A program made the position numbers and the translations under genes. A DNA stretch of 64,000 nt, taken from NCBI RefSeq assembly GCF_002873455.1, contig NZ_MCUN01000004.1, positions 1 through 64,000 on the forward strand, given 5' to 3'. The stretch comes from Vibrio splendidus (GTDB taxonomy: Bacteria; Pseudomonadota; Gammaproteobacteria; Enterobacterales; Vibrionaceae). Of the stretch, positions 47,375 to 56,129 are shown piece by piece; the first letter of the stretch is position 1, and the number at the start of each line of letters is the position of its first letter. The notes under the pieces were generated by a model, which saw nothing but the letters and a program-made list of their open reading frames with translations, searched no databases and was not told the DNA's origin.

Positions 47375-48754
47375 TTACATGTTCTCTTCAGCAAACTCGG
47401 CCAGTCGGCTTCGTACCACACCATTGAGGTGAATATTGGCACTGCCTTCGAAGTCTTTAAAACGCTCGACCATGTAGGTTAAGCCTGAAGTCACAGGGGT
47501 TAAGTAGGATGAATCTATCTGAGCTAGGTTTCCTGAACAGACGATCTTGGTGCCTTCGCCACAACGGGTGATGATGGTTTTGATTTGTGAAGCGGTGAGG
47601 TTTTGACACTCATCCAAAAGGACAAAGGCATTTTGGATTGAGCGACCACGCATGAAGTTAATCGATTTGAACTGGATATTGGCTTTGTCACAGATGTACT
47701 TCATCGATCCTTCGGTGCAGTGATCGTTCTTATGCAGAGCTTCTAGTGTATCGGTCACCGCTGCTAACCAAGGCAGCATTTTTTCTTCCTCAGTGCCGGG
47801 AAGGAACCCAATCGACTCACCTATGTCGGGTGTATTTCGGGTTACGATGATCTTATCGAATTTTTTACGTTCTATGGTTTGTTCAAGTGCGGCAGCCATG
47901 GCTAACAGTGTTTTACCACTACCTGCTGCGCCGGTGAGAATCACCAGGTCAATATCAGGGTCGAGCAGTGCATCAATCGCCATCCCTTGATAGACATTCT
48001 TAGGTGTAATGTCCCATGTCTTGCGGTTCATTAACCTTTCTCGACTGAGATCTCTGAGCGTAATGCGTTCGGCCTCAATCTCTTCTACACGACCAGCAAA
48101 GTCACTTTCTTCGTCAATCACATATTGGTTGAGGAAGGTTGGGTCGAAAGGTGCTCTTGCTAGGGTGTGCAGCGTTTTTCCGCCTAAACTTCTACTCTCG
48201 ACGTTATCGACGCCATCCCAGAATGAGCCTTCGAGTTGTTGAAAGCCTTTAGTGAGGTATTGGATGTCATCAATCAATTGGTCGGTTTGATAGTCTTCAA
48301 CAAAGCGAACACCAGCGCCTTTGGCTCGCAAGCGCATGTTGATGTCTTTAGTGATAAGAACGACTTCGCGTGGCGCACGTTTGTTCTGAAGGTATAAAAC
48401 AGCGTTAAGGATTCGGTTATCGCCAGCCTTGTCGTCGGCAAAGGCTTTGATGCTTTCTTGAAGTTCGTAGTCAGCGAGTATTGAAATACTGCCGGATGCG
48501 TTAATGTCTTTAGAAAAAGGAATGCCTTCTGATATTTGATCTGGTGTGGCTTCCCTGAATAAGTCTTCGAGCGTTCGAATCGCGATTCTCGCATCTCGAG
48601 CAACGTCTCTTTTACTGTCTTTGATTCTGTCGAGTTCTTCTAGCACTGTCATCGGGATAACGACATCGTGCTCGTGGAAAGAAAATATAGCAAAGGGTTC
48701 GTGAAGTAGGATATTGGTGTCTAAAACAAATAGCTTCCGGTTGGTCTCGCCCAT
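47375..48754 (-). CDS. PhoH-like protein with PIN domain (PhoH2/YlaK type)
   Basis: A 459-residue toxin-like fusion of an N-terminal PIN ribonuclease domain (about 5-140, with FVLDTNILLHEP, EELDRIK and DNRILN acidic residues) and a C-terminal PhoH ATPase/helicase domain (Walker A GAAGSGKT about 263, Walker B AFVLLDECQNLT). PhoH2 proteins from mycobacteria have RNA helicase and RNase activity; the function in vibrios is not known. ATG 48754 was chosen because AAGGAG lies just upstream; a longer start at 48793 adds 13 residues of poor quality. It is convergent with tldD and divergent from rapA. Confidence 0.93.
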   Translation of the reverse strand: MGETNRKLFVLDTNILLHEPFAIFSFHEHDVVIPMTVLEELDRIKDSKRDVARDARIAIRTLEDLFREATPDQISEGIPFSKDINASGSISILADYELQESIKAFADDKAGDNRILNAVLYLQNKRAPREVVLITKDINMRLRAKGAGVRFVEDYQTDQLIDDIQYLTKGFQQLEGSFWDGVDNVESRSLGGKTLHTLARAPFDPTFLNQYVIDEESDFAGRVEEIEAERITLRDLSRERLMNRKTWDITPKNVYQGMAIDALLDPDIDLVILTGAAGSGKTLLAMAAALEQTIERKKFDKIIVTRNTPDIGESIGFLPGTEEEKMLPWLAAVTDTLEALHKNDHCTEGSMKYICDKANIQFKSINFMRGRSIQNAFVLLDECQNLTASQIKTIITRCGEGTKIVCSGNLAQIDSSYLTPVTSGLTYMVERFKDFEGSANIHLNGVVRSRLAEFAEENM

Positions 48755-49221
48755 AGCATCTCCTTGCCGACGTGCGGCTTGTATTGCATTCATTGAACGT
48801 AGATAAAGCTCATATAAAGATTAGTATCTCATTCTGCTGATAGTCAACTACTCACCTAAACTTCATCTAGATAAATATCACCATATCGCTGTAGGTGAAG
48901 ATAGTGTCTTCGTTTGAGAGCAGTAATCTGCTACTCATAGATTAACCATGATTTTTTGACAGTTTGATTGCACAAGCGAAAACAGAAAAAAAGTATGAAA
49001 TCATGTCCTTTAGGCGTGACCTAAATCACAGCATCGAGTAAGATTAGCGACCTTTTTCTGCACCATTTTCTCGAGATATCTATTATCTAGAGCGCACTTA
49101 AAAAGTGGCTGCAAACTAGGTATTTTTGGCTATATTTTTAATGCGAGAACGAGAGTGTTCTTGTTTTAAATTGCAGCTAAACAAGACCAAATTCCAACTA
49201 TAAGATTGAGGTAGTCGATTC
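48755..49221. other. Divergent phoH/rapA control region
   Basis: About 470 bp without a gene. A CRP-like site lies at 49015-49030. A TTGACA hexamer (48957-48962) has no good -10 at the right distance. No terminator or RNA structure is clear to me. Confidence 0.6.
49015..49030. promoter_or_regulatory. Candidate CRP site upstream of rapA
   Basis: CGTGACCTAAATCACA matches TGTGA-N6-TCACA at nine of ten core positions. It is 192 bp before the rapA ATG and about 260 bp from the phoH-like start. Binding is not shown. Confidence 0.5.
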
Positions 49222-52131
49222 ATGACATTTGCTTTGGGGCAACGCTGGATAAGCGATACGGAGAGCGATTTAGGTTTAGGTACCGTTGTAGCAATGGATG
49301 CTCGAACAGTGACAGTAATGTTTGCAGCATCAGAAGAGAATCGTGTCTATGCACGCACTGATGCTCCCGTAACCCGAGTAACGTTTAATGTTGGCGATGT
49401 CATCGAATGCCAAGAAGGCTGGTCTCTATCTGTCGAAGAAATTATCGAAGACAAAGGGCTACTGACTTATTTGGGCACTCGCGAAGACACTCAAGAGACA
49501 GAGGTGACTCTGCGCGAAATATTCTTAAGCAACCAGATCCGCTTTAACAAACCACAAGATAAGTTGTACGCAGGTCAAATCGACCGTATGGATAATTTCG
49601 TGCTGCGTTACCGTGCGTTAAGCAATCAATACCAACAACATAAGAGCCCGATGCGTGGCTTGTGTGGTATGCGTGCTGGTTTGATTCCTCATCAGTTGTA
49701 CATTGCTCATGAAGTGGGTCGTCGTCACGCTCCGCGCGTTTTACTGGCTGATGAAGTGGGTTTAGGTAAAACCATCGAAGCGGGTATGATCATTCATCAG
49801 CAGGTGCTGTCTGGCCGTGCTGAGCGCATTCTGATCGTGGTACCAGAAACTCTACAACATCAATGGCTTGTAGAGATGATGCGTCGTTTCAATCTGCACT
49901 TCTCTATCTTTGATGAAGAGCGTTGTATTGAATCTTTTGCTGAGTCCGACAACCCATTTGATACTCAGCAATACGTTCTGTGCTCACTAGATTTCCTGCG
50001 TAAGAGTCGCAAGCGTTACGAGCAAGCACTGGAAGGTGAATGGGACCTATTGGTTGTCGATGAAGCGCACCACCTTGAGTGGAGCCAAGACAAACCAAGC
50101 CGCGAATACCAAGTGGTTGAAGGCTTAGCTGAAAACACCTCTGGCGTACTACTACTGACAGCTACCCCTGAACAGCTTGGTCGCGAGAGTCACTTTGCAC
50201 GTCTGCGTCTGCTTGACCCTGATCGCTTCTACGATTACGAAGCATTTGTTGAAGAAGAAGACCAATATGCGCCGGTTGCTGATGCAGTAACGGCATTGTT
50301 CTCTGGCGTTAAGCTTGAAAACAGCGCGAAGAATCAGATCACTGAGCTGCTTTCTGAACAAGATGTTGAGCCTCTATTCCGAGTTATCGAGGGCGATAGC
50401 AGTGAAGAAGAGCAGGCGTTAGCTCGCCAAGAACTGATTGATAACCTTATGGATCGCCATGGTACAGGTCGTGTTCTATTCAGAAATACACGAGCTGCAA
50501 TCAAAGGCTTCCCTAAGCGTAATGTAAACCTATTGCCGATGGATATTCCAACTCAGTACACAACCTCTATGCGTGTATCGGGCATGATCGGCGGCAAAAT
50601 GGCTCCCGAAGCTCGTGCGATGAAGATGTTGTACCCAGAAGAGATCTTCCAAGAGTTTGAAGGTGAAGACTCAAGCTGGTGGCAGTTCGATTCGCGTGTG
50701 AATTGGTTAATTGAAAAGATTCAAGATAAGCGTAGCGAAAAGATCTTAGTGATCGCCTCGCGTGCGAGTACGGCTCTTCAATTAGAGCAAGCAGTGCGTG
50801 AACGTGAAGGCGTGCGTGCAACCGTATTCCACGAAGGCATGTCGATTCTAGAGCGAGATAAAGCCGCGGCTTACTTTGCTCAAGAAGAGGGCGGTGCTCA
50901 GGTGCTTATCTGTAGTGAAATCGGCTCTGAAGGTCGCAACTTCCAGTTCGCTAACCAACTTGTGATGTTCGATCTACCGTTCAACCCAGACTTGCTTGAG
51001 CAACGTATTGGTCGTTTGGACCGTATCGGTCAGTTGCGTGATATCGACATTCATGTTCCTTACCTAAAAGGCACATCGCAAGCGATTCTAGCGCGTTGGT
51101 TCGATGAAGGTCTGAATGCATTTGCAGAGACATGTCCAACTGGGCGCACGGTTTACGACAAGTACTCAGACGTTCTTATCGAAATGTTGGCTTCTGGTAA
51201 TACTGAACAGCTGGATGAAGTGATTGAAGAGTCAGCGAAGTTAAATCAAAGCCTAAAATCAGATCTAGAAAAAGGCCGAGATCGCCTACTAGAAATGCAT
51301 TCCAACGGCGGCGAAAAAGCGCATGAAATTGCAGAGAAAATTGCGTCTACTGACGGCGACACTAACCTAGTCAGTTTCGCTCTGAGCCTATTTGATACGA
51401 TTGGTTTGAATCAAGACGACAAAGGTGAAAATGCGTTAGTCGTGACACCTTCTGAACACATGATGGTGCCAAGCTACCCAGGTTTACCTTATGAAGGTGC
51501 AACCATCACGTTTGATCGTGAAACGGCGCTGTCTCGTGAAGACATGAACTTCATTAGCTGGGAACACCCAATGATTCAGGGCGGTATTGATCTGCTATTG
51601 AGTGAAGGTGTGGGCGCTTCTGCGGTATCGCTATTGAAAAACAAAGCGCTGCCAGTCGGTACTATTCTACTTGAGTTGGTTTACCTTGTGGATGCGCAAG
51701 CACCTAAACGCAGTGGTATTAGCCAGTTCTTACCTAAGACGCCAATTCGTTTGATGATGGATGGCCGTGGTAATGATTTATCTGCTCAGGTTGAGTTCGA
51801 TAGCTTTAACCGTCAACTAAGCCCTGTGAACCGTCACTTGGCAAGCAAGTTGGTTAATTCAGTACAAGGCGAGATTCACAAGCTGATCGAAGCCGGTGAG
51901 ACGCATGTACTGCCGAAGGTTGAAGAAGTTCGTCAGCAAGCCCAGAAAGATATGCAAACCAACTTGAATGGCGAGCTAGAACGTCTACAAGCGCTTAAAG
52001 CGGTTAACCCTAACATTCGTGATGAAGAGCTAGAGGTTATCGAAGCTCAAATCAACGAACTGACTGGTTACATCGGTAAAGCACAAGTTCAGCTAGATTC
52101 GTTACGCTTGATTGTGGTTTCTCACAATTAA
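49222..52131 (+). CDS. rapA: RNA polymerase-associated ATPase RapA
   Basis: RapA is a Swi2/Snf2-type ATPase that binds RNA polymerase and recycles it after transcription. The 969 residues have N-terminal Tudor-like domains ([21 protein letters not shown]), a helicase core with Walker A DEVGLGKT (about 178) and DEAH box [10 protein letters not shown] (about 283), the second RecA domain with [10 protein letters not shown] and [11 protein letters not shown], and the RapA-specific C-terminus. Length matches E. coli RapA. The ATG has GAGGT upstream. A bidirectional-looking hairpin ends it. Confidence 0.98.
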   Translation: MTFALGQRWISDTESDLGLGTVVAMDARTVTVMFAASEENRVYARTDAPVTRVTFNVGDVIECQEGWSLSVEEIIEDKGLLTYLGTREDTQETEVTLREIFLSNQIRFNKPQDKLYAGQIDRMDNFVLRYRALSNQYQQHKSPMRGLCGMRAGLIPHQLYIAHEVGRRHAPRVLLADEVGLGKTIEAGMIIHQQVLSGRAERILIVVPETLQHQWLVEMMRRFNLHFSIFDEERCIESFAESDNPFDTQQYVLCSLDFLRKSRKRYEQALEGEWDLLVVDEAHHLEWSQDKPSREYQVVEGLAENTSGVLLLTATPEQLGRESHFARLRLLDPDRFYDYEAFVEEEDQYAPVADAVTALFSGVKLENSAKNQITELLSEQDVEPLFRVIEGDSSEEEQALARQELIDNLMDRHGTGRVLFRNTRAAIKGFPKRNVNLLPMDIPTQYTTSMRVSGMIGGKMAPEARAMKMLYPEEIFQEFEGEDSSWWQFDSRVNWLIEKIQDKRSEKILVIASRASTALQLEQAVREREGVRATVFHEGMSILERDKAAAYFAQEEGGAQVLICSEIGSEGRNFQFANQLVMFDLPFNPDLLEQRIGRLDRIGQLRDIDIHVPYLKGTSQAILARWFDEGLNAFAETCPTGRTVYDKYSDVLIEMLASGNTEQLDEVIEESAKLNQSLKSDLEKGRDRLLEMHSNGGEKAHEIAEKIASTDGDTNLVSFALSLFDTIGLNQDDKGENALVVTPSEHMMVPSYPGLPYEGATITFDRETALSREDMNFISWEHPMIQGGIDLLLSEGVGASAVSLLKNKALPVGTILLELVYLVDAQAPKRSGISQFLPKTPIRLMMDGRGNDLSAQVEFDSFNRQLSPVNRHLASKLVNSVQGEIHKLIEAGETHVLPKVEEVRQQAQKDMQTNLNGELERLQALKAVNPNIRDEELEVIEAQINELTGYIGKAQVQLDSLRLIVVSHN

Positions 52132-52169
52132 GCTAAGAACGAGCATATCGTTAGCTTAACGCTTCAACG

Positions 52170-52200
52170 AAATAAGGCCTTCATCACGAAGGCCTTATTT
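52170..52200. terminator. Terminator between rapA and the NRAMP-like gene
   Basis: AAATAAGGCCTTC-ATCAC-GAAGGCCTTATTT: a perfect 13-bp stem. The T run is short (TTT), so it is a weaker example, but it sits between convergent genes. Confidence 0.85.
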
Positions 52201-52210
52201 GTATCTATAA

Positions 52211-52264
52211 CTTGGTTAAGAGTTTGGTTAAGAGTTCGGTTGGCCGTTTGGCTAAGAATTTGGA
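52211..52264. repeat. 12-bp tandem repeats after rapA
   Basis: Units of 12 bp: TTGGTTAAGAGT twice, then TCGGTTGGCCGT, TTGGCTAAGAAT and a truncated TTGGAGAG. The first two are identical and the others diverged. They lie between the rapA terminator and the stop codon of the convergent NRAMP-like gene. Confidence 0.85.
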
Positions 52265-52271
52265 GAGCAGA

Positions 52272-53552
52272 TTACATCAGCCATTTCCACCAAACGAACA
52301 GAGCTAAGAAGCCAAATAGGTAAACCAGACCCGCCACAGACAACCATTTTAGCTTAGCGCCAATCGCCAGCGCTTCAGGAAGCTTAGTTTTGCTTACTAA
52401 GATGAAGTTAAGCAATGCGAAGAATGGCGTAGTTGCAAAAGCAAGCACCATCGCGAAATCAAGCATAGGCATTAAAGCAGCACTGAAGAACATCACGATG
52501 GAGAGTGCTGCGAGAGAGACGATGACGATCCAACCCTGCAGCATTTTTGGGCTCGATTCTTTTTTCAATAACAGGCGTTGTGATTCAGCAAGTACGCGTG
52601 AGTAGCCATCGATAACAGTAATGGTACTGCCAAAGATGCAGAAGAAGGCGACGATTGCGATCAGTGGGCGAGACCACTCCCCAATTGTAGAGGCGTAAAT
52701 ACCGACCAATTGATGAGTGAAGCCAACACCAGATCGAGATAATTCAACACCTGAACCGTGAAGTACTAGCGCGCCTAACGCGACGAATACCAGTGCAAGT
52801 AATGCCGTACCAATGTAGCCGACATTGAAATCGAACAGTGCTGATTGAGCGGTCACGTCTTGTTTCTCTTTTTGGCTTTTTAGCCACATAGAGGTGATGC
52901 TTGATATCTCGATAGGCGCGGGCATCCAACCCATAGTGACAACGATAAAGCCAATAGCTGCCAATGACCAAGGTGATGGTGGAACAAAAGCCGCATCAGG
53001 TTCAACTGGAGAGCCGATAGCAATGGCGACTGCAGCCAAGGTTGTGATGGTCAGGATCGCCATGATCGCTTTAGACAGTGTATCGAGAGCACGATAATGA
53101 CCTGCAAAAAGAATGATCAAACAGGTAGCTAAAACGATCATGCACAAGGTGCTGGTGGCTAAGTCGAAAGGAATAAAGTAGCTAAGTAGGCTTGCACTGA
53201 ATAACAGCAAGGCTGCGGTATTCACGACTGCGGAAATAGCACTCAGTATCGAAAAGATCACAAGGTATGGGCGGCCTAGGTTAGAGTAACCTTCCACCAA
53301 ACTTTGACCCGTTCCTAGTGTGTATTGGATACCGGCTCTGAAGAACGGGTACTTAAATAGGTTTACGAGGATAATAAGCGCGGCTAACTGCCAACCATAA
53401 ATCGCACCAGCCTTGGTTGAGGCTACTAAGTGAGAGCCACCTACAGCTGCTGCGGCCATCATTATACCTGGGCCAAGAGACCTAATTAAACTTGATAGGG
53501 GAGCTGAAGTTGGTGTTTTTGTGCTGGTGGTTTTAACCGTACTTTCCATCAT
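52272..53552 (-). CDS. NRAMP-like metal transporter, divergent member
   Basis: A 426-residue inner-membrane protein with 11 or so helices and the NRAMP start GPGIMMAAAAVGGSHLVAST. In true Mn2+/Fe2+ NRAMP proteins the first helix carries DPGN and the sixth a Met-Pro-His-type motif. Here the first is replaced by VGGSH and the sixth region reads GWMPAPIEISS. The metal-coordinating residues therefore differ, and the substrate may not be Mn2+ or Fe2+. It is inserted between rapA and rluA, which are neighbours in many gammaproteobacteria, and is transcribed against rapA. No metal-responsive operator is recognised upstream. Confidence 0.82.
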   Translation of the reverse strand: MMESTVKTTSTKTPTSAPLSSLIRSLGPGIMMAAAAVGGSHLVASTKAGAIYGWQLAALIILVNLFKYPFFRAGIQYTLGTGQSLVEGYSNLGRPYLVIFSILSAISAVVNTAALLLFSASLLSYFIPFDLATSTLCMIVLATCLIILFAGHYRALDTLSKAIMAILTITTLAAVAIAIGSPVEPDAAFVPPSPWSLAAIGFIVVTMGWMPAPIEISSITSMWLKSQKEKQDVTAQSALFDFNVGYIGTALLALVFVALGALVLHGSGVELSRSGVGFTHQLVGIYASTIGEWSRPLIAIVAFFCIFGSTITVIDGYSRVLAESQRLLLKKESSPKMLQGWIVIVSLAALSIVMFFSAALMPMLDFAMVLAFATTPFFALLNFILVSKTKLPEALAIGAKLKWLSVAGLVYLFGFLALFVWWKWLM

Positions 53553-53707
53553 TTTTCCTTTGATGCTGACTTCTTGTTATCCGTTACCCTATCAATACCA
53601 TGTTTTGTAAGGTCGTCAACTTTTATGTACGGAAATGTTGAAAATTGTATTTATTAATAAACGAGTCAACCGTAAATTATTTATTAACCAGTAATTAAGA
53701 GGCTTTA

Positions 53708-54442
53708 ATGGCGTTAGAACAGTACACACCACCGTGTGAACCGTGGATTGATATTGTTTATCAAGATGACGATATTCTTGTGGTGAACAAGCCTGCAGGC
53801 CTACTTTCTGTTCCGGGGAGATTGCCAGAGCATTACGACAGTATGTGGAGTCGGTTGGTTGTCAAATTTGCGGATATTCAGGTTGTGCATCGACTGGACA
53901 TGTCGACATCGGGGTTGATGCTGCTCGCTAAACACAAACAAGCTGAGCGTCATTTGAAGAAGCAGTTTCAATATCGACTGACACACAAACTCTATTACGC
54001 GCGAGTATGGGGCCGATTGGAAAAAGCAGAAGGTTTGATTGATCTGCCACTCATTTGTGATTGGCCAAATCGACCAAGACAAAAAGTGTGCTTCGAGGAT
54101 GGAAAACCCTCTCAGACTCGTTATATCGTCGAACAACAAGAGCCTCAAACCACACTGTTGAAGTTACTTCCTATTACGGGTCGTTCCCATCAGTTACGCG
54201 TGCACTGCATGGCGCTAGGGAATCCAATTGTAGGCGACGAGTTTTACGCAACGTCAGAGGCGTTTAACTATAGCGATAGGTTAGCTTTGCACGCTTGTGA
54301 ATTGAGTTTTTATCATCCGGCTAATAATCAGCTTTTCAAAGCCTTCGTGCCATGCGAGTTTTACCCTCAAGCATTGCCACAAATCGAACAGCACTTTGAA
54401 ATTGCGTCAGAGCTTCCAGACTACAGTAAGCTAAAAGCTTAG
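53708..54442 (+). CDS. rluA: Dual-specificity pseudouridine synthase RluA
   Basis: RluA makes pseudouridine at position 746 of 23S rRNA and position 32 of some tRNAs. The 244 residues match E. coli RluA along most of their length: YTPPCEPWIDIVYQDDDI, VVNKPAGLLSVPGR, the catalytic HRLDMSTSGLML (Asp), LPLICDWPNRPRQKVCFEDG and ITGRSHQLRVH. No S4 domain is present, as expected for RluA. The next gene starts 34 bp downstream, so they probably share a transcript. Confidence 0.96.
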   Translation: MALEQYTPPCEPWIDIVYQDDDILVVNKPAGLLSVPGRLPEHYDSMWSRLVVKFADIQVVHRLDMSTSGLMLLAKHKQAERHLKKQFQYRLTHKLYYARVWGRLEKAEGLIDLPLICDWPNRPRQKVCFEDGKPSQTRYIVEQQEPQTTLLKLLPITGRSHQLRVHCMALGNPIVGDEFYATSEAFNYSDRLALHACELSFYHPANNQLFKAFVPCEFYPQALPQIEQHFEIASELPDYSKLKA

Positions 54443-54476
54443 AATGACTCAATTGACATAAATTCAAGGACGTACA

Positions 54477-55439
54477 ATGCCGAAGTTGAAAGTGGTCTTT
54501 CTCGACCGAGCCACCATCCCATCTCAAATTCATTTAAAACCTATCAGCTTTGAACATCAGTGGGTTGAGTATGATTTTACTTCGCCGGAACAAGTGTCTG
54601 AACGAATTGAAGGCGCTGATGTGGTTATTACCAATAAGGTTGTGCTCAACGCAGATAATTTGGCTAAAGCGCAGCAACTTAAGCTAATAGCCGTTTCAGC
54701 TACGGGTGTGAACAATGTCGATGTTAGTTACTGTAATAGCAAGAATATCGCTGTTACCAATGTGCAAGGCTATGCGACTCAATCGGTGCCTGAACATGTT
54801 ATCGCGATGCTGTTTGCATTAAAGCGAAACCTTGTTGGTTACCATCAAGACATCGAAGCCGGTGAGTGGCAAAAAGATAAACAATTCTGCTTCTTTACTC
54901 ATCCGATTCAAGATGTTGCAGGCAGTACATTAGGCTTAATTGGTAGTGGTGGCTTAGGACAAGCAACGGCTATATTGGCTAAAGCGATTGGTATGAATGT
55001 CATCTTTGCTGAGCGTAAAGGGGCTGACTCTTGTCGAGAAGGGTATCTGCCTTTTGATACGGTGTTACAACAAGCAGATGCAATCAGCTTACATTGTCCA
55101 TTGACCGAAGCGACTCGAGACCTGATTTCAGAGCGAGAGCTAGCAATGATGAAACCAAATGCGGTGTTAGTTAATGCTGGCCGCGGTGGACTCGTGGATG
55201 AACAAGCCTTAGTTGCAGCTTTGAAAAATCAAGAGATTGCGGGCGCGGGTATGGATGTGTTCACACAAGAGCCTGCTGACAACTCGAATCCATTACTGGC
55301 TAATAGTCATTTGCCAAATTTACTATTAACGCCACATGTGGCGTGGGGCAGTGATAGCTCAATTCAAAAGCTGTCTGATATATTAATAGATAACATTGAT
55401 GCCTTTGTTTCAGGTAAGCCGCAGAATCTCGTCAGTTAA
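54477..55439 (+). CDS. D-2-hydroxyacid dehydrogenase (glycerate dehydrogenase-like)
   Basis: An NAD-dependent oxidoreductase of 320 residues in the HprA/SerA superfamily. Seen motifs: LGLIGSGGLGQATAILAKA (Rossmann glycine loop, about 156), NAGRGGLVDEQALVAAL with the substrate Arg near 239, the Glu in DVFTQEP (about 266) and the catalytic His in LTPHVAWGS (about 287). Length fits hydroxypyruvate/glycerate dehydrogenases better than 3-phosphoglycerate dehydrogenase, which has an extra ACT domain. AAGGA lies seven bases before the ATG. It follows rluA closely and ends at a terminator. Confidence 0.92.
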   Translation: MPKLKVVFLDRATIPSQIHLKPISFEHQWVEYDFTSPEQVSERIEGADVVITNKVVLNADNLAKAQQLKLIAVSATGVNNVDVSYCNSKNIAVTNVQGYATQSVPEHVIAMLFALKRNLVGYHQDIEAGEWQKDKQFCFFTHPIQDVAGSTLGLIGSGGLGQATAILAKAIGMNVIFAERKGADSCREGYLPFDTVLQQADAISLHCPLTEATRDLISERELAMMKPNAVLVNAGRGGLVDEQALVAALKNQEIAGAGMDVFTQEPADNSNPLLANSHLPNLLLTPHVAWGSDSSIQKLSDILIDNIDAFVSGKPQNLVS

Positions 55440-55474
55440 TTCACAGGAAGCGGTTGTACACTAAGCTTCAGACA

Positions 55475-55504
55475 TAAAAAAGGTTGGCTTTGAGCCAACC
55501 TTTT
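55475..55504. terminator. Terminator after the dehydrogenase gene
   Basis: AAAAAAGGTTGGCT-TTG-AGCCAACCTTTT: an 11-bp stem flanked by A and T runs, so it may serve both the dehydrogenase and the convergent stress-protein gene. Confidence 0.93.
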
Positions 55505-55540
55505 CAGATGATTTGCCTTTAGTTCGACTTAGCTTATCTG

Positions 55541-55582
55541 CCAGAAGCCAGAAGCCAGAAGCCAGAAGCCAGAAGCCAGAAG
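55541..55582. repeat. Six perfect 7-bp tandem repeats (CCAGAAG)
   Basis: CCAGAAG occurs six times in a row with no mismatch. The array ends three bases from the stop codon of the convergent stress-protein gene, so it lies in that gene's 3' UTR. A 7-bp unit of identical copies is a good candidate for length variation between strains. Confidence 0.97.
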
Positions 55583-55585
55583 CTA

Positions 55586-56023
55586 TTAGCCTTGAGGTTT
55601 GATTACCAATACATTGATTGGTGAATTCTGTACGACTTTACTCGCCACTGAACCCAGTACCACTTTGTCGATTTTCGATCGCTTATGACTAGGCATCACA
55701 ATCAGGTCTGCCCCAAGCTTTTCTGCGTAATCTAGAATCGTTGTGTAGGTTTTACCTTCCGCAACGTGAACCTTATAAACCACTTCATCGTCGATGTACT
55801 TATCTGCAAACTCTTTCAGCTGATTTTTAACATCGAGCTTCATTTGATTCGCTGCATCTTTCGGGAAGTAAGACGCCACCATCGACATGTGAATGCCCGG
55901 CAATACGTTCAAGATGTGGATTTCAGCATTACTGTGTTTTGCGTGCCATACCGCTAATTCAACCGCTTTGTCAGAAAAGCCTTTGTCGTTAAGATCAACA
56001 GGAACAAGGATTTGTTTATACAT
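55586..56023 (-). CDS. Universal stress protein (UspA family)
   Basis: A 145-residue cytoplasmic protein with the Usp alpha/beta fold: start YKQILVPVDLNDKGFSDKAVELA and the ATP-binding pattern G-2x-G-9x-G-S/T, seen here as VLGSVASKVVQNSPINVLVI near the end (weakly conforming). It lies downstream of the TRAP transporter genes and on their strand. Usp proteins are often encoded with TRAP transporters (TeaD with TeaABC in Halomonas binds ATP and tunes uptake), so the same role is likely here. It is 106 bp from the permease stop. Confidence 0.93.
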   Translation of the reverse strand: MYKQILVPVDLNDKGFSDKAVELAVWHAKHSNAEIHILNVLPGIHMSMVASYFPKDAANQMKLDVKNQLKEFADKYIDDEVVYKVHVAEGKTYTTILDYAEKLGADLIVMPSHKRSKIDKVVLGSVASKVVQNSPINVLVIKPQG

Positions 56024-56129
56024 GTGTGTTTTTCTCTTTTTTATCAGCGCTTAGTATTGACCAAGCGCTGTGATTATCCTTTCCATGTAATAAAGCCAAA
56101 TAGAGTTGAGCGCTACTTGGCTCTATCCA

